Source of the DNA: an uncultured Robinsoniella sp.
Lineage (GTDB): Bacteria > Bacillota > Clostridia > Lachnospirales > Lachnospiraceae
Direction: 5' to 3'
Assembly (NCBI GenBank): GCA_900540475.1
Contig: UQGG01000054.1
Coordinates: 1 to 49,421, forward strand
Length of the DNA: 49,421 bases
A program made the translations under genes and the position numbers. Shown one piece after another: positions 17,324 through 26,365 of the stretch; the stretch's first letter is position 1, and the number at the start of each line of letters is the position of its first letter. The notes beneath the pieces are model-generated. The model was given only the letters and a program-made list of their open reading frames with translations. It did no database searches and was not told the origin of the DNA.

Positions 17324-18016
17324 ATGCAGTTATCAAAAAGGCTGCTTGCAGTCTCTGAAATGGTAACTTCCAATAGCCGCTTGGCGGATATTGGAACGGA
17401 CCATGGATACATACCTATTTACCTGATTGAAAATAAAAGAGTGCCCCGGGCAATAGCCATGGATGTGAATAAAGGCCCCTTAAACCGTGCTAAGGAAAAT
17501 ATTGAGCGTCATGGGCTTGAGAAATATATAGAAACCAGGCTGTCAGACGGAGCAGCTGCACTGCACAGCGGGGAAGTGGATGCTGTAGTAATCGCCGGCA
17601 TGGGCGGAGGCCTGGTAATGAAAATACTGACGGAAGGATCCGGGGTATTGGAAAGTGTGAAGGAGCTCATTCTGCAGCCACAGTCTGAGCTCGCTTTTGT
17701 GCGCCGTTTTTTACAGGATAACAACTATGCTGTTGTGGAAGAAAATATGGTGTTGGATGAAGGAAAATATTATCCCATGATGAAAGTGGTTCATGGGAAG
17801 ATGGATTACAATAGAGAAATTGATTTTAAATATGGCAGGCTTTTATTAGAGCAGAAAAATGAGTGTTTAAAATCTTTCCTGGAAAAAGAGGAGAAGACCT
17901 ATGAAAAAGTGTTGGAAACTCTTCGGGAAAATGACAGCGATCACGCAAAACAGCGTATTGCAGAAGTGGAACATGAACTGAAATGTATTCGTACAGCAAG
18001 GAGGTATTACGTATGA
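17324..18016 (+). CDS. trmK: tRNA (adenine(22)-N1)-methyltransferase
   Basis: The 230-residue protein is a Rossmann-fold methyltransferase of the TrmK/YqfN family, which forms m1A22 in tRNA. The S-adenosylmethionine motif is DIGTDHGYIP at residues 22-31, and VIAGMGGGLV occupies the motif IV position. The C-terminal coiled-coil region (EEKTYEKVLETL onward) is typical. An AAAGGAAGTT site precedes the ATG. The stop overlaps the next start (ATGA), and the trmK-nif3 pairing is conserved in Firmicutes. Confidence 0.94.
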   Translation: MQLSKRLLAVSEMVTSNSRLADIGTDHGYIPIYLIENKRVPRAIAMDVNKGPLNRAKENIERHGLEKYIETRLSDGAAALHSGEVDAVVIAGMGGGLVMKILTEGSGVLESVKELILQPQSELAFVRRFLQDNNYAVVEENMVLDEGKYYPMMKVVHGKMDYNREIDFKYGRLLLEQKNECLKSFLEKEEKTYEKVLETLRENDSDHAKQRIAEVEHELKCIRTARRYYV

Positions 18017-18810
18017 CAGGAACAGAATTAATTCAAAAATTAGAGGAAAGATATCCGGCTTCCTATGCGGCACACTGGGACAACCCGGGCCTGCAGGTTG
18101 GAAGAAGAGAAAAAGAGATTAAGAAAGTATTCGTGGCATTAGATGCTACGGATGAAGTGATTGAAGCGGCGATAGATCAGAAAGCAGAAATGCTGATTAC
18201 CCATCATCCGCTGCTGATGTCCGGTATGAAAAAAATAAATACCGACGATTTTATGGGACGCAAAATAATCCGGCTGATACAAAATGATATATCCTGCTTT
18301 GCAATGCATACGAATTATGATGTGCTGATGATGGCAGGCCTCAGCTCCAAATACTTAAACCTGCAGAATCCGGCAGTTCTGGAGGTTACTTACCGGGGAT
18401 ATGAAGGAAGTACAGTCCGGGAAGAGGGATTTGGCAGAGTTGGCGAATTACCAAAAGAAATGACCTTAAGAGAAGCGGGAGAGCTGGTAAAACAGGCATT
18501 TGGGCTTGACTCAGTAAAAATATTCGGAGAATTGGATCAGCGTGTCCGCCGGGCAGCAATATCTCCGGGATCAGGGAAAAGCATGATTACTCCTGCGGTA
18601 TCAACGGGCGCACAGGTACTGGTCACAGGAGATATCGGACACCACGAAGGGCTGGATGCGGTATCCCAGGGACTCTCCATAATCGATGCCGGGCATTACG
18701 GACTAGAACATATATTCATAAAACAGACAGCAGATTATCTGAAACAGACCTTCCCAGGTCTGGAAGTGGAGCAGGAACTTCTGAAAAACCCTTTTTATGT
18801 TCTTACATGA
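18013..18810 (+). CDS. Nif3/YqfO-family dinuclear metal protein
   Basis: The 265-residue protein matches the Nif3-like family (NGG1p-interacting factor 3). Metal-binding motifs are THHPL (His64/His65), MHTNYD and, near the C-terminus, GDIGHHEGLDA and DAGHYGLEH. It is the short form lacking the central insert found in Bacillus YqfO. The start at 18013 is preferred to an upstream in-frame ATG because AAGGAGG lies at 17998-18004 and the ATGA overlap with trmK is typical. The family is sometimes annotated as GTP cyclohydrolase I type 2; the true reaction is unsettled. Confidence 0.92.
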   Translation: MTGTELIQKLEERYPASYAAHWDNPGLQVGRREKEIKKVFVALDATDEVIEAAIDQKAEMLITHHPLLMSGMKKINTDDFMGRKIIRLIQNDISCFAMHTNYDVLMMAGLSSKYLNLQNPAVLEVTYRGYEGSTVREEGFGRVGELPKEMTLREAGELVKQAFGLDSVKIFGELDQRVRRAAISPGSGKSMITPAVSTGAQVLVTGDIGHHEGLDAVSQGLSIIDAGHYGLEHIFIKQTADYLKQTFPGLEVEQELLKNPFYVLT

Positions 18811-18839
18811 TTGAAGGTTTGATGTCCTTATGATAAGAT
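18811..18839 (+). promoter_or_regulatory. Promoter of the antiporter gene
   Basis: TTGAAG (18811-18816) and TAAGAT (18834-18839) with a 17-bp spacer, about 57 bp before the antiporter ATG. Confidence 0.5.
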
Positions 18840-18895
18840 AAGATAGAAAACGGAGAAAAACGGGTTTATGTGACAGAAAGAAGGAGAAAAGTTTT

Positions 18896-20137
18896 ATGGA
18901 TGGTTATGGATTTTTGTTGGATTTGGCGCTCATCCTTTTGAGCACAAAAGTGTTGGGACTGATTACCAGAAGGTATCATATGCCTCAGGTAGTAGGCGCA
19001 CTGCTTGCAGGACTGATTATGGGACCTGCGATGCTGGGCATTCTGAAAGAGACTGATTTTATTCAGGCTACGGCTGAGCTTGGTGTTATTGTACTGATGT
19101 TCTGCGCGGGAATGGAAACAGATATAGAAGAACTAAAGCGCAGTGGGAAAGCCAGTTTTGTAATCGCAGTGCTAGGTGTTATCGTGCCTCTTATAGGAGG
19201 GCTTGCGGTAGGATATTTCTTTAACAGACCCGGAGTAATCGATTCAGATGCAAATGCATCCCTGCTGCTGCAAAATATATTTATTGGTATTATCCTGACC
19301 GCTACCTCAGTGAGTATAACCGTAGAGACATTGAAAGAAATGGGAAAATTAAAAACCCGTTCCGGCAATGCGATTCTGGGGGCAGCAATCATTGATGACA
19401 TCCTTGGTATTATAGCATTAACAATCGTGACCAGCATGGCGGATACCTCCGTCAATGTTGTCTATGTGTTATTAAAGATTGTGGCATTTTTTATTGTAGC
19501 TCTGATCGCAGGCTACCTGTTTTATCTGTTTTATAAAAAGTGGAGCGATCAAACGGAAAGAGGTCTGCAGAGACATGCAATTGCGGCATTCGTATTCTGT
19601 CTGCTGATGTCTTACGTTGCCGAACATTTTTTCGGGGTTGCGGATATCACAGGAGCATTTATCGCCGGGTTGATCATGTCCCGGACGAAACGGGCACAAT
19701 ATGTGGAAACACGGTTTAACACCTTGTCATATCTGATGCTTTCACCGATCTTCTTTGCCAGCATCGGCATAAAGGTGGAACTTCCCGCCATGACAGGAGA
19801 GATCATAGCATTTTCCGTGATACTGGTCATTGTGGCAATTTTGACCAAGATCCTTGGATGCGGATTAGGTGCAAAGGTCTGCCACTACAAGAATTATCAA
19901 TGTGCCAGGATTGGCGTGGGCATGATCTCAAGAGGTGAGGTTGCCCTGATCGTAGCCAATAAAGGCTCAAAGCTTGGGCTGCTTGGAAGCAATTTTCTGG
20001 GACCCATTGTAGTAGTGGTGGTTATTACAACGATTATCACACCGATTTTATTAAAGATCATATTTAAAAAGGGACCAGGACCGGAATTGCCCTTAAGCGA
20101 TTCGGCATTAGTTGATTCCTTCGATAAAGTAATTTAA
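18896..20137 (+). CDS. CPA2-type cation:proton antiporter
   Basis: A 413-residue Na_H_Exchanger-domain protein with about 12 hydrophobic segments. It has the conserved half-membrane motif MPQVVGALLAGLIMGPAML near residues 30-48, GAAIIDDILGIIAL with the paired aspartates of electrogenic CPA2 carriers near 163-176, and SRGEVALIVANKG in the last third. KefB/NapA-like carriers exchange Na+ or K+ for protons. No TrkA-N tail is present. An AGAAGGAGAAAA site precedes the ATG and the gene has its own promoter. Ion specificity is uncertain. Confidence 0.9.
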   Translation: MDGYGFLLDLALILLSTKVLGLITRRYHMPQVVGALLAGLIMGPAMLGILKETDFIQATAELGVIVLMFCAGMETDIEELKRSGKASFVIAVLGVIVPLIGGLAVGYFFNRPGVIDSDANASLLLQNIFIGIILTATSVSITVETLKEMGKLKTRSGNAILGAAIIDDILGIIALTIVTSMADTSVNVVYVLLKIVAFFIVALIAGYLFYLFYKKWSDQTERGLQRHAIAAFVFCLLMSYVAEHFFGVADITGAFIAGLIMSRTKRAQYVETRFNTLSYLMLSPIFFASIGIKVELPAMTGEIIAFSVILVIVAILTKILGCGLGAKVCHYKNYQCARIGVGMISRGEVALIVANKGSKLGLLGSNFLGPIVVVVVITTIITPILLKIIFKKGPGPELPLSDSALVDSFDKVI

Positions 20138-20228
20138 TTAGGTGAAATTACATATAATACATATACAGGGTATTTATACCAGTACAGCGTTACGACTGGA
20201 ACTGTGACAGAAAGGGGCAGGGGATAAT

Positions 20229-21896
20229 ATGGCTGAAAAAATGGCAACAGTGGAGTCCAGAGGAGAAAAGAAAAAGTATCCTTGCGGAACCAGTTATTAC
20301 AAAATAGCAAAAGATTACCAACATCATTATGAACAGGATATCCTGCTCGTCATGGCAAATGGAAGACTCAGGGAACTTCACAGGGAATTAGAGGAGGATT
20401 GCCAGCTTACATTTTTGACGGCAGAAGATAAGATCGGGTTTGATGCATACCGCAGAAGTATGGTGCTTTTGCTTTTAAAGGCAATCTACCATATGGGAGG
20501 CCATGCGAATATCAAAAAGGTCTGTGCCCATTATTCGGTAAGTGAAGGCTATTATTTTACCGTAGATGGAAAATTAAAAGTTGACCGGGAATTTCTGGAA
20601 CATGTAAAGGCTTATATGGTGAAGCGGGTGGAAGAAAATATTCCCATTACGAAAAGGAATGTGAGTATAGCGGATGCCAAACGCCTGTTCCGCCACTATG
20701 GAATGATTGATAAAGAAAAATTGTTTAAATACCGCACTGTATCTACGGTAAATCTCTATGATCTGGATGAATTCGAAGATTATTTCTACGGTTATATGGT
20801 ATACAGTACCGGGTATTTAAAATATTTCGACATGCATCTCTATGACGAGGGCTTTGTATTACAGTTTCCCACACGCAGCCATCCAAGGGTTGTACCGGAA
20901 TTTCTTCCTGAAACAAAGATCTTCCATGTGCAGAAAGAATCTCTGAAATGGGGAAAAATGCTGGATATTTCCACCGTGGGAGATTTAAATGAGCGGATTG
21001 TCAATGGCGAGATCAATGAGCTGATCCTGATTCAGGAGGCCCTCCAGGAGAAAAAGATGGGTGAAATGGCGGAACAGATACTAAATAACCCAAGCAAACG
21101 CCTGGTGATGATCGCTGGTCCGTCTTCTTCCGGGAAGACGACATTTTCACACAGACTTTCTATTCAGCTGTCAGCTCATGGTTTAAAGCCCCATCCTATT
21201 GCGGTGGACGATTATTTTGTTGACCGGGATAAGACACCAGTGGACGCAGAAGGCAAACACAATTTTGAATGCCTGGAAGCCATTGATGTGAAGCAGTTCA
21301 ATCAGGATATGAATGCTTTGCTTGCTGGAGAGCGGGTAGAGCTGCCTTATTACAATTTTAAAACCGGAAAACGGGAATACAAAGGAAACTTTAAGCAGCT
21401 GGGGGAAAATGATATCCTGGTATTAGAAGGGATTCACTGTCTGAATGATAAATTGTCCCACAGCCTGCCAAGAGAAAGTAAATTCAAGATTTATATCAGT
21501 GCATTAACCCAGCTAAATATAGATGAACATAACCGGATTCCCACAACAGACGGAAGGCTTCTGCGCCGTATGATAAGAGATGCAAGGACCAGAGGGACCA
21601 GTGCTAAGGGCACCATCAATATGTGGCCGTCTGTACGAAGAGGGGAAGAAAAATATATTTTTCCATTCCAGGAAGAAGCAGATGTGATGTTTAATTCAGC
21701 GCTGATTTATGAACTGGCTGCACTGAAGCAATATGCAGAGCCGCTGTTATTCAGTATTGACCAGGATGAGCCGGAATTTCTGGAAGCAAAAAGGCTGTTA
21801 AAGTTTTTGGATTACTTTGTGGGAATGCCAAGTGAGAATATTCCCCATAATTCTATTCTGAGGGAATTTGTGGGCGGCAGCTGCTTCAATGTGTAA
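20229..21896 (+). CDS. TGS-domain nucleoside (uridine-type) kinase
   Basis: Residues 15-75 resemble a TGS domain (YPCGTSYYKIA to DCQLTFLT). Residues 80-200 resemble the second additional domain of threonyl-tRNA synthetase (EGYYFTVDG, VEENIPITKRNVS). From about 290 the chain is a PRK/uridine kinase domain with Walker A GPSSSGKTT at ~297-305 and VDDYFVDRDKTP. This is a known clostridial and Thermotoga arrangement annotated as nucleoside kinase. It probably phosphorylates uridine or another nucleoside. The N-terminal half may sense a nucleotide or RNA, but that is inference. RNase P RNA is transcribed immediately downstream. Confidence 0.88.
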   Translation: MAEKMATVESRGEKKKYPCGTSYYKIAKDYQHHYEQDILLVMANGRLRELHRELEEDCQLTFLTAEDKIGFDAYRRSMVLLLLKAIYHMGGHANIKKVCAHYSVSEGYYFTVDGKLKVDREFLEHVKAYMVKRVEENIPITKRNVSIADAKRLFRHYGMIDKEKLFKYRTVSTVNLYDLDEFEDYFYGYMVYSTGYLKYFDMHLYDEGFVLQFPTRSHPRVVPEFLPETKIFHVQKESLKWGKMLDISTVGDLNERIVNGEINELILIQEALQEKKMGEMAEQILNNPSKRLVMIAGPSSSGKTTFSHRLSIQLSAHGLKPHPIAVDDYFVDRDKTPVDAEGKHNFECLEAIDVKQFNQDMNALLAGERVELPYYNFKTGKREYKGNFKQLGENDILVLEGIHCLNDKLSHSLPRESKFKIYISALTQLNIDEHNRIPTTDGRLLRRMIRDARTRGTSAKGTINMWPSVRRGEEKYIFPFQEEADVMFNSALIYELAALKQYAEPLLFSIDQDEPEFLEAKRLLKFLDYFVGMPSENIPHNSILREFVGGSCFNV

Positions 21897-21903
21897 GCCT
21901 GCA

Positions 21904-21932
21904 TTGACAAAAATAAAAAGAGATGGTAGAAT
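21904..21932 (+). promoter_or_regulatory. Promoter of the RNase P RNA gene
   Basis: TTGACA (21904-21909), a 17-bp spacer and TAGAAT (21927-21932). Transcription would begin about 21939-21941, exactly where the first paired base of RNase P RNA helix P1 lies. Confidence 0.8.
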
Positions 21933-21940
21933 ACCAAAAG

Positions 21941-22281
21941 TAAGTAGAATAAATGGTCGCGGCTGGCATACCGAAAGGTGCCAGACGAGGAAAGTCCGGG
22001 CTTCACAGGGCAGGGATGCCGGATAACGTCCGGTGGAGGCAACTCTAAGGATAGTGCAACAGAAATGAACCGCCAGTTTTACTGGTAAGGGTGGAAGGGC
22101 AGTGTAAGAGACTACCGCCTTTCTGGTAACAGAAGGGGCATATGTAAACCCCATCCGAAGCAAGACCGAACGAAAGCATATGGCGGCCCGTCAGCTTTAG
22201 GTAGGTCGCTGGAGCCTTTTGGCGACAAAAGGCCTAGATAGATGACCATTCACGACATAACCCGGCTTATCGTTCTGCTTA
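21941..22281 (+). ncRNA. rnpB: RNase P RNA component
   Basis: The transcript has the conserved 5' core GAGGAAAGTCCGGGCT and the 3' core AGATAGATGACC followed by ACATAACCCGGCTTA. The central AGTGCAACAGAAA and the ACCGAACGAAAGC stretch are also present. The ends (21941-21950 and 22272-22281) pair to form P1 over 10 bp with G.U wobbles, which fixes the boundaries. The length of about 341 nt fits a bacterial RNase P RNA. It is the catalytic RNA that matures tRNA 5' ends. It has its own promoter and is followed by a shared terminator facing pyrI. Confidence 0.96.
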
Positions 22282-22320
22282 TTATTGAAACATATTTTAG
22301 ATTGAAATGATTTGGACATA

Positions 22321-22357
22321 AAACAACCGCAGGCATTTAGATGTCTGCGGTTGTTTT
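22321..22357. terminator. Bidirectional terminator between rnpB and pyrI
   Basis: A long stem pairs AACAACCGCAG with CTGCGGTTGTT, continuing inward with a short loop, and is flanked by A-rich and T-rich runs. It serves the rightward rnpB transcript and probably the leftward pyrBI transcript. Confidence 0.8.
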
Positions 22358-22392
22358 GTGTAACAGGTGTTAGAGCATTTTTCAAACAGGTT

Positions 22393-22821
22393 CTATCGTC
22401 CTGCGTATTTCTCTTCACAATATTTACAGCGGTAAACTTCTTTTTCCGTATCCGTTAATACAAATACCTGATCCAGGCCCTGCTCGATCGAAGTAATGCA
22501 GCGGGGATTTTTGCATTTAATCACGTTAGTAATTTTTTCCGGAAGGGAAAGTGCTTTTTTGCTTACAATCGTTCCGTCTTTGATAATATTAATCGTAATG
22601 TTATGATCTATAAAACCAAGGATGTCCAGATCCAGTAAATCGATGGGACATTCTACCTTGATAATATCTTTCTTACCCATTTTATTGCTGCGGGCGTTTT
22701 TAATAATAGCAACGCAGCAGTCCAGTTTGTCCAGTCTCAGATAGTGATAGATAGACATGCTTTTTCCAGCTTCTATGTGATCCAGTACAAAGCCTTCACT
22801 TAATTGTCCGACGTTTAACAT
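22393..22821 (-). CDS. pyrI: Aspartate carbamoyltransferase regulatory chain
   Basis: The 142-residue protein has the allosteric nucleotide-binding domain at about 1-97 and a zinc domain with Cys103, Cys108, Cys132 and Cys135 (CKNPRC, CKYC). It binds CTP/ATP and assembles with PyrB into the regulated ATCase holoenzyme. The start overlaps the end of pyrB by 7 bp, so the subunits are translationally coupled. The chain is slightly shorter than E. coli PyrI (153 residues), mainly at the N-terminus. Confidence 0.96.
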   Translation of the reverse strand: MLNVGQLSEGFVLDHIEAGKSMSIYHYLRLDKLDCCVAIIKNARSNKMGKKDIIKVECPIDLLDLDILGFIDHNITINIIKDGTIVSKKALSLPEKITNVIKCKNPRCITSIEQGLDQVFVLTDTEKEVYRCKYCEEKYAGR

Positions 22822-23735
22822 ACTTCTACCTCCAATAATGTAAGAATTAATGCCATTCTGACATATACACCGTATTGTACCTGTTTAAAATAGGCAGCCC
22901 TTGGGTCATCATCCACTTCTACTGAGATTTCATTTACTCTTGGAAGAGGGTGTAACACCAGCATATCCTCTTTGGCAAGTTCCATTTTCTGCTTGTCCAG
23001 AATATAGAAATCTTTCATACGCACATAATCCTCTTCATTGAAGAAACGTTCGCCCTGTACTCTGGTCATGTAGAGCAGGTCTAATTCCGGAAGAGCTTCC
23101 TCCAGGCGGACTACTTCTTTGTATTCCATATGATTTTGTTCCAGAACGTCTTCCCGGATATAGTCGGGCACACGCAGCTCATCCGGAGAAATCAGTACAA
23201 AGCGGATACCAGTGTAGCGTACCAGTGCATGGATCAGGGAGTGGACGGTTCTGCCGAACTTTAAGTCTCCGCATAATCCAATGGTTAAATTGCCCAGGCG
23301 TCCTTTTAAGGAACGGATGGTTAACAGATCGGTAAGGGTCTGGGTAGGATGTTGGTGTCCCCCGTCTCCTGCGTTGATAACCGGAATGGAAGACTTCATT
23401 GAGGCAACCATAGGAGCCCCTTCTTTGGGATGTCTCATAGCGCAGATATCTGCGTAGCAGGAGACCATACGGATCGTATCGGCAACGCTTTCCCCTTTGG
23501 AAGCTGAGCTGGATGCGGCCGAAGAAAAACCAAGTACGTTACCGCCCAGATTCATCATAGCTGCTTCAAAGCTTAATCTGGTTCGGGTACTTGGTTCATA
23601 AAATAAAGTTGCCAGTTTTTTTCCTTCACATGCATGGGCATATTTCGTTGGATTGGCTTCAATATCGTTTGCTAAATTTAAAATAGAATTTAATTCCTCC
23701 ACGCTAAAATCTAAAGGACTCATTAAGTGTTTCAT
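22815..23735 (-). CDS. pyrB: Aspartate carbamoyltransferase catalytic chain
   Basis: A 306-residue ATCase catalytic subunit. The carbamoyl-phosphate loop is Ser49-Thr50-Arg51-Thr52-Arg53 (YEPSTRTR). The 80s loop is SSSASKGES with Lys80, and HPTQ lies at residues 129-132. The aspartate-binding segment HPLPRVNEI is near the C-terminus. It catalyses the first committed step of pyrimidine synthesis. An AAAGGAGAAAG site precedes the ATG. No other pyr genes are in the window. Confidence 0.97.
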   Translation of the reverse strand: MKHLMSPLDFSVEELNSILNLANDIEANPTKYAHACEGKKLATLFYEPSTRTRLSFEAAMMNLGGNVLGFSSAASSSASKGESVADTIRMVSCYADICAMRHPKEGAPMVASMKSSIPVINAGDGGHQHPTQTLTDLLTIRSLKGRLGNLTIGLCGDLKFGRTVHSLIHALVRYTGIRFVLISPDELRVPDYIREDVLEQNHMEYKEVVRLEEALPELDLLYMTRVQGERFFNEEDYVRMKDFYILDKQKMELAKEDMLVLHPLPRVNEISVEVDDDPRAAYFKQVQYGVYVRMALILTLLEVEVC

Positions 23736-23773
23736 AGCTTTCTCCTTTCGCGCAATGAATATTTGCTTTTAAT

Positions 23774-23802
23774 ATCATATAATATATGGTATTGAATTTC
23801 AA
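23774..23802 (-). promoter_or_regulatory. Promoter of pyrBI
   Basis: On the minus strand TTGAAA (23797-23802) and TATGAT (23774-23779) are separated by 17 bp, about 35 bp upstream of the pyrB start. The short leader leaves no room for a PyrR attenuator or pyrL-type leader peptide. Confidence 0.6.
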
Positions 23803-23895
23803 GTTCTTTTTTTATGGATGGGTATGCCTGGTAAAAGATACCCGACAGATATGATAAGTGCAGTGATTATCCGAAGGAGGCAGGGGAAAAATCTT

Positions 23896-23924
23896 TTGCA
23901 ATTGTAAGGCGTATGAGATATAAT
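23896..23924 (+). promoter_or_regulatory. Promoter of the PH-domain gene
   Basis: TTGCAA (23896-23901), 17-bp spacer and a perfect TATAAT (23919-23924). Confidence 0.65.
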
Positions 23925-24015
23925 AGAGACAAAATTTATGAACAGCCGGAAGAATTTTACAATGGAATTCTGCCTGTATTTTGTTTGGTTAGGAACAGGC
24001 GGCGAAGGAGGTTAT

Positions 24016-24402
24016 ATGAAGTTTGTTGAGAAAAAAAGAGTACTGTTTTTTGGACTGCCATGGACATTTACGAAATATACCATTACAAATGAATACATTA
24101 CGGTGAATTCAGGGCTGCTGAATCATGAGGAGAATGATGCGTATATGTATAAGATTGTAGATGTGCGTCTGGATACCAGCCTGCTGGAGCGGATGTTTGG
24201 ACTTGGTACCGTACACTGCTATGGCGGAGATGTAACGAATCCTACCCTGGCACTGGTACATATTAAAAATGCAAAACAGATTAAAAATTTTATTCTGGAA
24301 GCCTCGGAAGACCAGCGGATCAAACGCAGAACATTGAATACGATGGATGTGGCAGGAAGTTTTGACGGGGCACAGGCAAATGCGGACTGTGATTGTGGCT
24401 AA
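24016..24402 (+). CDS. Bacterial PH-domain (bPH_2-like) protein
   Basis: The 128-residue protein resembles the YdbS/YdbT bacterial PH domain: TKYTITNEYITVNSGLLNHEE, then IVDVRLDTSLLERMFGLGTV and a strand with ALVHIKNAK. No membrane segment is present, so it is a free PH domain of unknown partner. The start at 24016 is set by a perfect GAAGGAGG at 24004-24011; the longer in-frame ATG at 23938 has no ribosome site and lies near the transcription start. The C-terminal tail ends in a small Cys/Asp-rich segment (ADCDCG). Confidence 0.8.
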   Translation: MKFVEKKRVLFFGLPWTFTKYTITNEYITVNSGLLNHEENDAYMYKIVDVRLDTSLLERMFGLGTVHCYGGDVTNPTLALVHIKNAKQIKNFILEASEDQRIKRRTLNTMDVAGSFDGAQANADCDCG

Positions 24403-24445
24403 GGCGTGTTTGGGATAGCAGCAATATAGTCTGAAATGAATACAA

Positions 24446-24480
24446 AAAGGCTGTTACATCGTTTGCATGCAACAGCCTTT
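24446..24480. terminator. Bidirectional terminator after the PH-domain gene
   Basis: AAAGGCTGTT (24446-24455) pairs perfectly with AACAGCCTTT (24471-24480) around a 15-nt loop, with flanking A and T runs. It overlaps the last two bases of the convergent membrane protein gene. Confidence 0.75.
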
Positions 24481-24859
24481 ATCGTTTTAAGATTTTTTCA
24501 TAGAGAAGCCCTGTGATAAACCACAAGGGAGCGTAGTCCAGTCTGATAACTCCTTTAACATTTAATTTTGCCTTACTGTAATCCCATGGGCACATACCGC
24601 GTTTTTTAAGGAATGCACCGGTTAAAAATTCGGTACTGAATATTGCCATGGTGTAGATGAATCCTCGGAAAACAGCGCTTCTTTTATTTATGCGCTTGTA
24701 AATAGGACCGATAAAAGCTGCACAGCCATAAATAGGGAACATCCAGATAGAGGATTTTCCGGTTAATTTGAGTTCTCTGCGCCGGAAGGACAGAAAGCCG
24801 GTCCAGAGGATTTCCAGACACCAGCCGCAGATGCCGCATTTAATAAAATTATTCTTCAT
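24479..24859 (-). CDS. Putative ABC transporter type IV (CmpB-like) membrane protein
   Basis: The 126-residue membrane protein matches the ABC_trans_CmpB family (PF06541). It has the GWCLEILWTG entry helix, the SIWMFPIYGCAAF segment, an FSTEFLTGA helix, the MCPWDYS motif and a terminal RLDYAPLWFITGLLYEK. About four membrane segments are expected. Despite the family name, no ABC ATPase is nearby and its function is not established. The region before the ATG lacks a clear ribosome site. Confidence 0.8.
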   Translation of the reverse strand: MKNNFIKCGICGWCLEILWTGFLSFRRRELKLTGKSSIWMFPIYGCAAFIGPIYKRINKRSAVFRGFIYTMAIFSTEFLTGAFLKKRGMCPWDYSKAKLNVKGVIRLDYAPLWFITGLLYEKILKR

Positions 24860-25114
24860 ATGGAGAGTATGTACCAGGTAAGCTAAAATTATTCATATTT
24901 TTTAAAAAAGGCAATGAATTCTTGAATGTTATGAATATGTTCATTTGTCTGGCTGGCAGACCAGAGCGTATTTGATAAAGATTTCAGACGGATGTGTGTC
25001 AATGTTTGTGGGATTTATCCGGGGAAATGAATCTGAATAAAGGTATACGTATAGAACAGGATGCCTGAGCGTGGCAGCAATGGCGTCCGCCTGTAATATA
25101 CAAAGGGTAGAAAG
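24860..25114. other. Divergent intergenic region without a recognised element
   Basis: The 255-bp gap between the leftward membrane protein gene and the rightward LacI regulator is A+T rich near 24880-24945. I see no hairpin terminator, RNA motif or small gene; promoters for both genes must lie here but are not clear. Confidence 0.4.
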
Positions 25115-26221
25115 ATGAATAAAAAGCAAGTGACAGCTACAGATGTAGCAAATGCAGCGGGAGTTTCCCAGGCTGCCGTTTCAATGATTTTGAATAAGAA
25201 ATTTAATGTATCATTTTCCAGGGAGACCATTGAAAAGGTGGAAGAGGCGGCACGGACCTTAGGCTATTCCATGGAAAAGAAAGCAGCCAGACAGCAGACC
25301 GGAATGAAAGGCACAATATTTGTAATCTGCCCCAATTTAAACAATCCTTATTATGGGATGCTGATTGACGGAGTGGAACAGGCGGCACTAAAAAACCGCT
25401 TTGATATATTTGTCTGTCAGACAAACCGGAATCTGCTGACGGAAGAAAAGTATCTGAAACGGCTTGAGAAGCTTAGTCCATCCGGTATCATCTATACCTG
25501 TATGCCGGCTTTTCCGGAGATGGTGAACCGCATGGCTAAAAAGATACCAGTGGTTTTTATCGGTGAAAAAAATAATGAATTATTAGTTGATTCCATCGAA
25601 CTGGACAGCCGCAAACCGGGAAGCATGATAGCCAGATATCTGCTGGAGCTGGGACACCGGAAGGTGGGATACATATCTACCAGAGTCAGTGACAAGCAGC
25701 CAGCCAGACAGAGGCGCAGAGAAGGATTTACAGAAGAGTTTGAAAATGCAGGAAAGGACTGCCTGGTATTTTTAAAAGAACCAGTTGAAGAACAGGGCAT
25801 CGCCGCCTTGCAGAACATGGATATGGAGTTTCAGACGGGATACCGGCTGGCTCTTGAGCTGATCAGAGAAGTACCGGATATTACGGCAATTGTGGGGCTG
25901 AATGATATGATCGCGCTGGGCATCCGGGATGCACTGTTACAGGAGAAGTATCGGATTCCCAAAGAGATATCGGTGGTTGGCTGCGACAATATACTGGCAT
26001 CCGGGATGCGGGGCATAGATTTGACTACGGTGGATCACTATGCCGGAAAAAAGGGTGAGGATGCCTGCAAACTTCTGATGGAGAAAATGGAGCGCCGGAA
26101 GCGGGAGAAATCTGAGAAAGATGAAATGACAGATCATGTGGTTCACAGAGTGGAATATGAACCCCGTCTAATCATTCGCGGAACCTCTTCTTATGCTGTT
26201 TATAATTCAAATTATAAATAA
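25115..26221 (+). CDS. LacI-family transcriptional regulator
   Basis: Residues 5-55 are a LacI helix-turn-helix with hinge helix (TATDVANAAGVSQAAVSMILN). Residues 65-355 are a periplasmic-binding-type sensor domain (IFVICPNLNNPYYGMLIDGVEQ, VVGCDNILASGMRGIDLTTVD). It is transcribed into a glycerol-1-phosphate dehydrogenase and HAD phosphatase pair. A LacI-type operator-like sequence lies at 26239-26254 between them, so it probably represses that pair. The effector is unknown. Confidence 0.92.
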   Translation: MNKKQVTATDVANAAGVSQAAVSMILNKKFNVSFSRETIEKVEEAARTLGYSMEKKAARQQTGMKGTIFVICPNLNNPYYGMLIDGVEQAALKNRFDIFVCQTNRNLLTEEKYLKRLEKLSPSGIIYTCMPAFPEMVNRMAKKIPVVFIGEKNNELLVDSIELDSRKPGSMIARYLLELGHRKVGYISTRVSDKQPARQRRREGFTEEFENAGKDCLVFLKEPVEEQGIAALQNMDMEFQTGYRLALELIREVPDITAIVGLNDMIALGIRDALLQEKYRIPKEISVVGCDNILASGMRGIDLTTVDHYAGKKGEDACKLLMEKMERRKREKSEKDEMTDHVVHRVEYEPRLIIRGTSSYAVYNSNYK

Positions 26222-26238
26222 TAACAACTGTTTATATT

Positions 26239-26254
26239 TTGAAACCGCTTTTGA
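26239..26254. promoter_or_regulatory. LacI/CcpA-type operator over the araM-like promoter
   Basis: The centre GAAACCGCTTTT fits the LacI-family core GAAAnCGnTTTC except for the last base, and also fits a catabolite (cre) site with one mismatch. It overlaps the -35 at 26251-26256, a position suited to repression. Confidence 0.55.
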
Positions 26255-26279
26255 CAAACCAGAAAAAGTCGGGTACAGT
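26251..26279 (+). promoter_or_regulatory. Promoter of the araM-araL-like pair
   Basis: A perfect TTGACA (26251-26256), a 17-bp spacer and TACAGT (26274-26279), 87 bp upstream of the dehydrogenase start. Confidence 0.65.
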
Positions 26280-26365
26280 ATAACTAATAAGCAGTACCAG
26301 TAAAGCATTGTTGTTTACGCAAAGCAGCACTGGTATCTTAAAACATCGGAAAGAAGGAGTCCATT

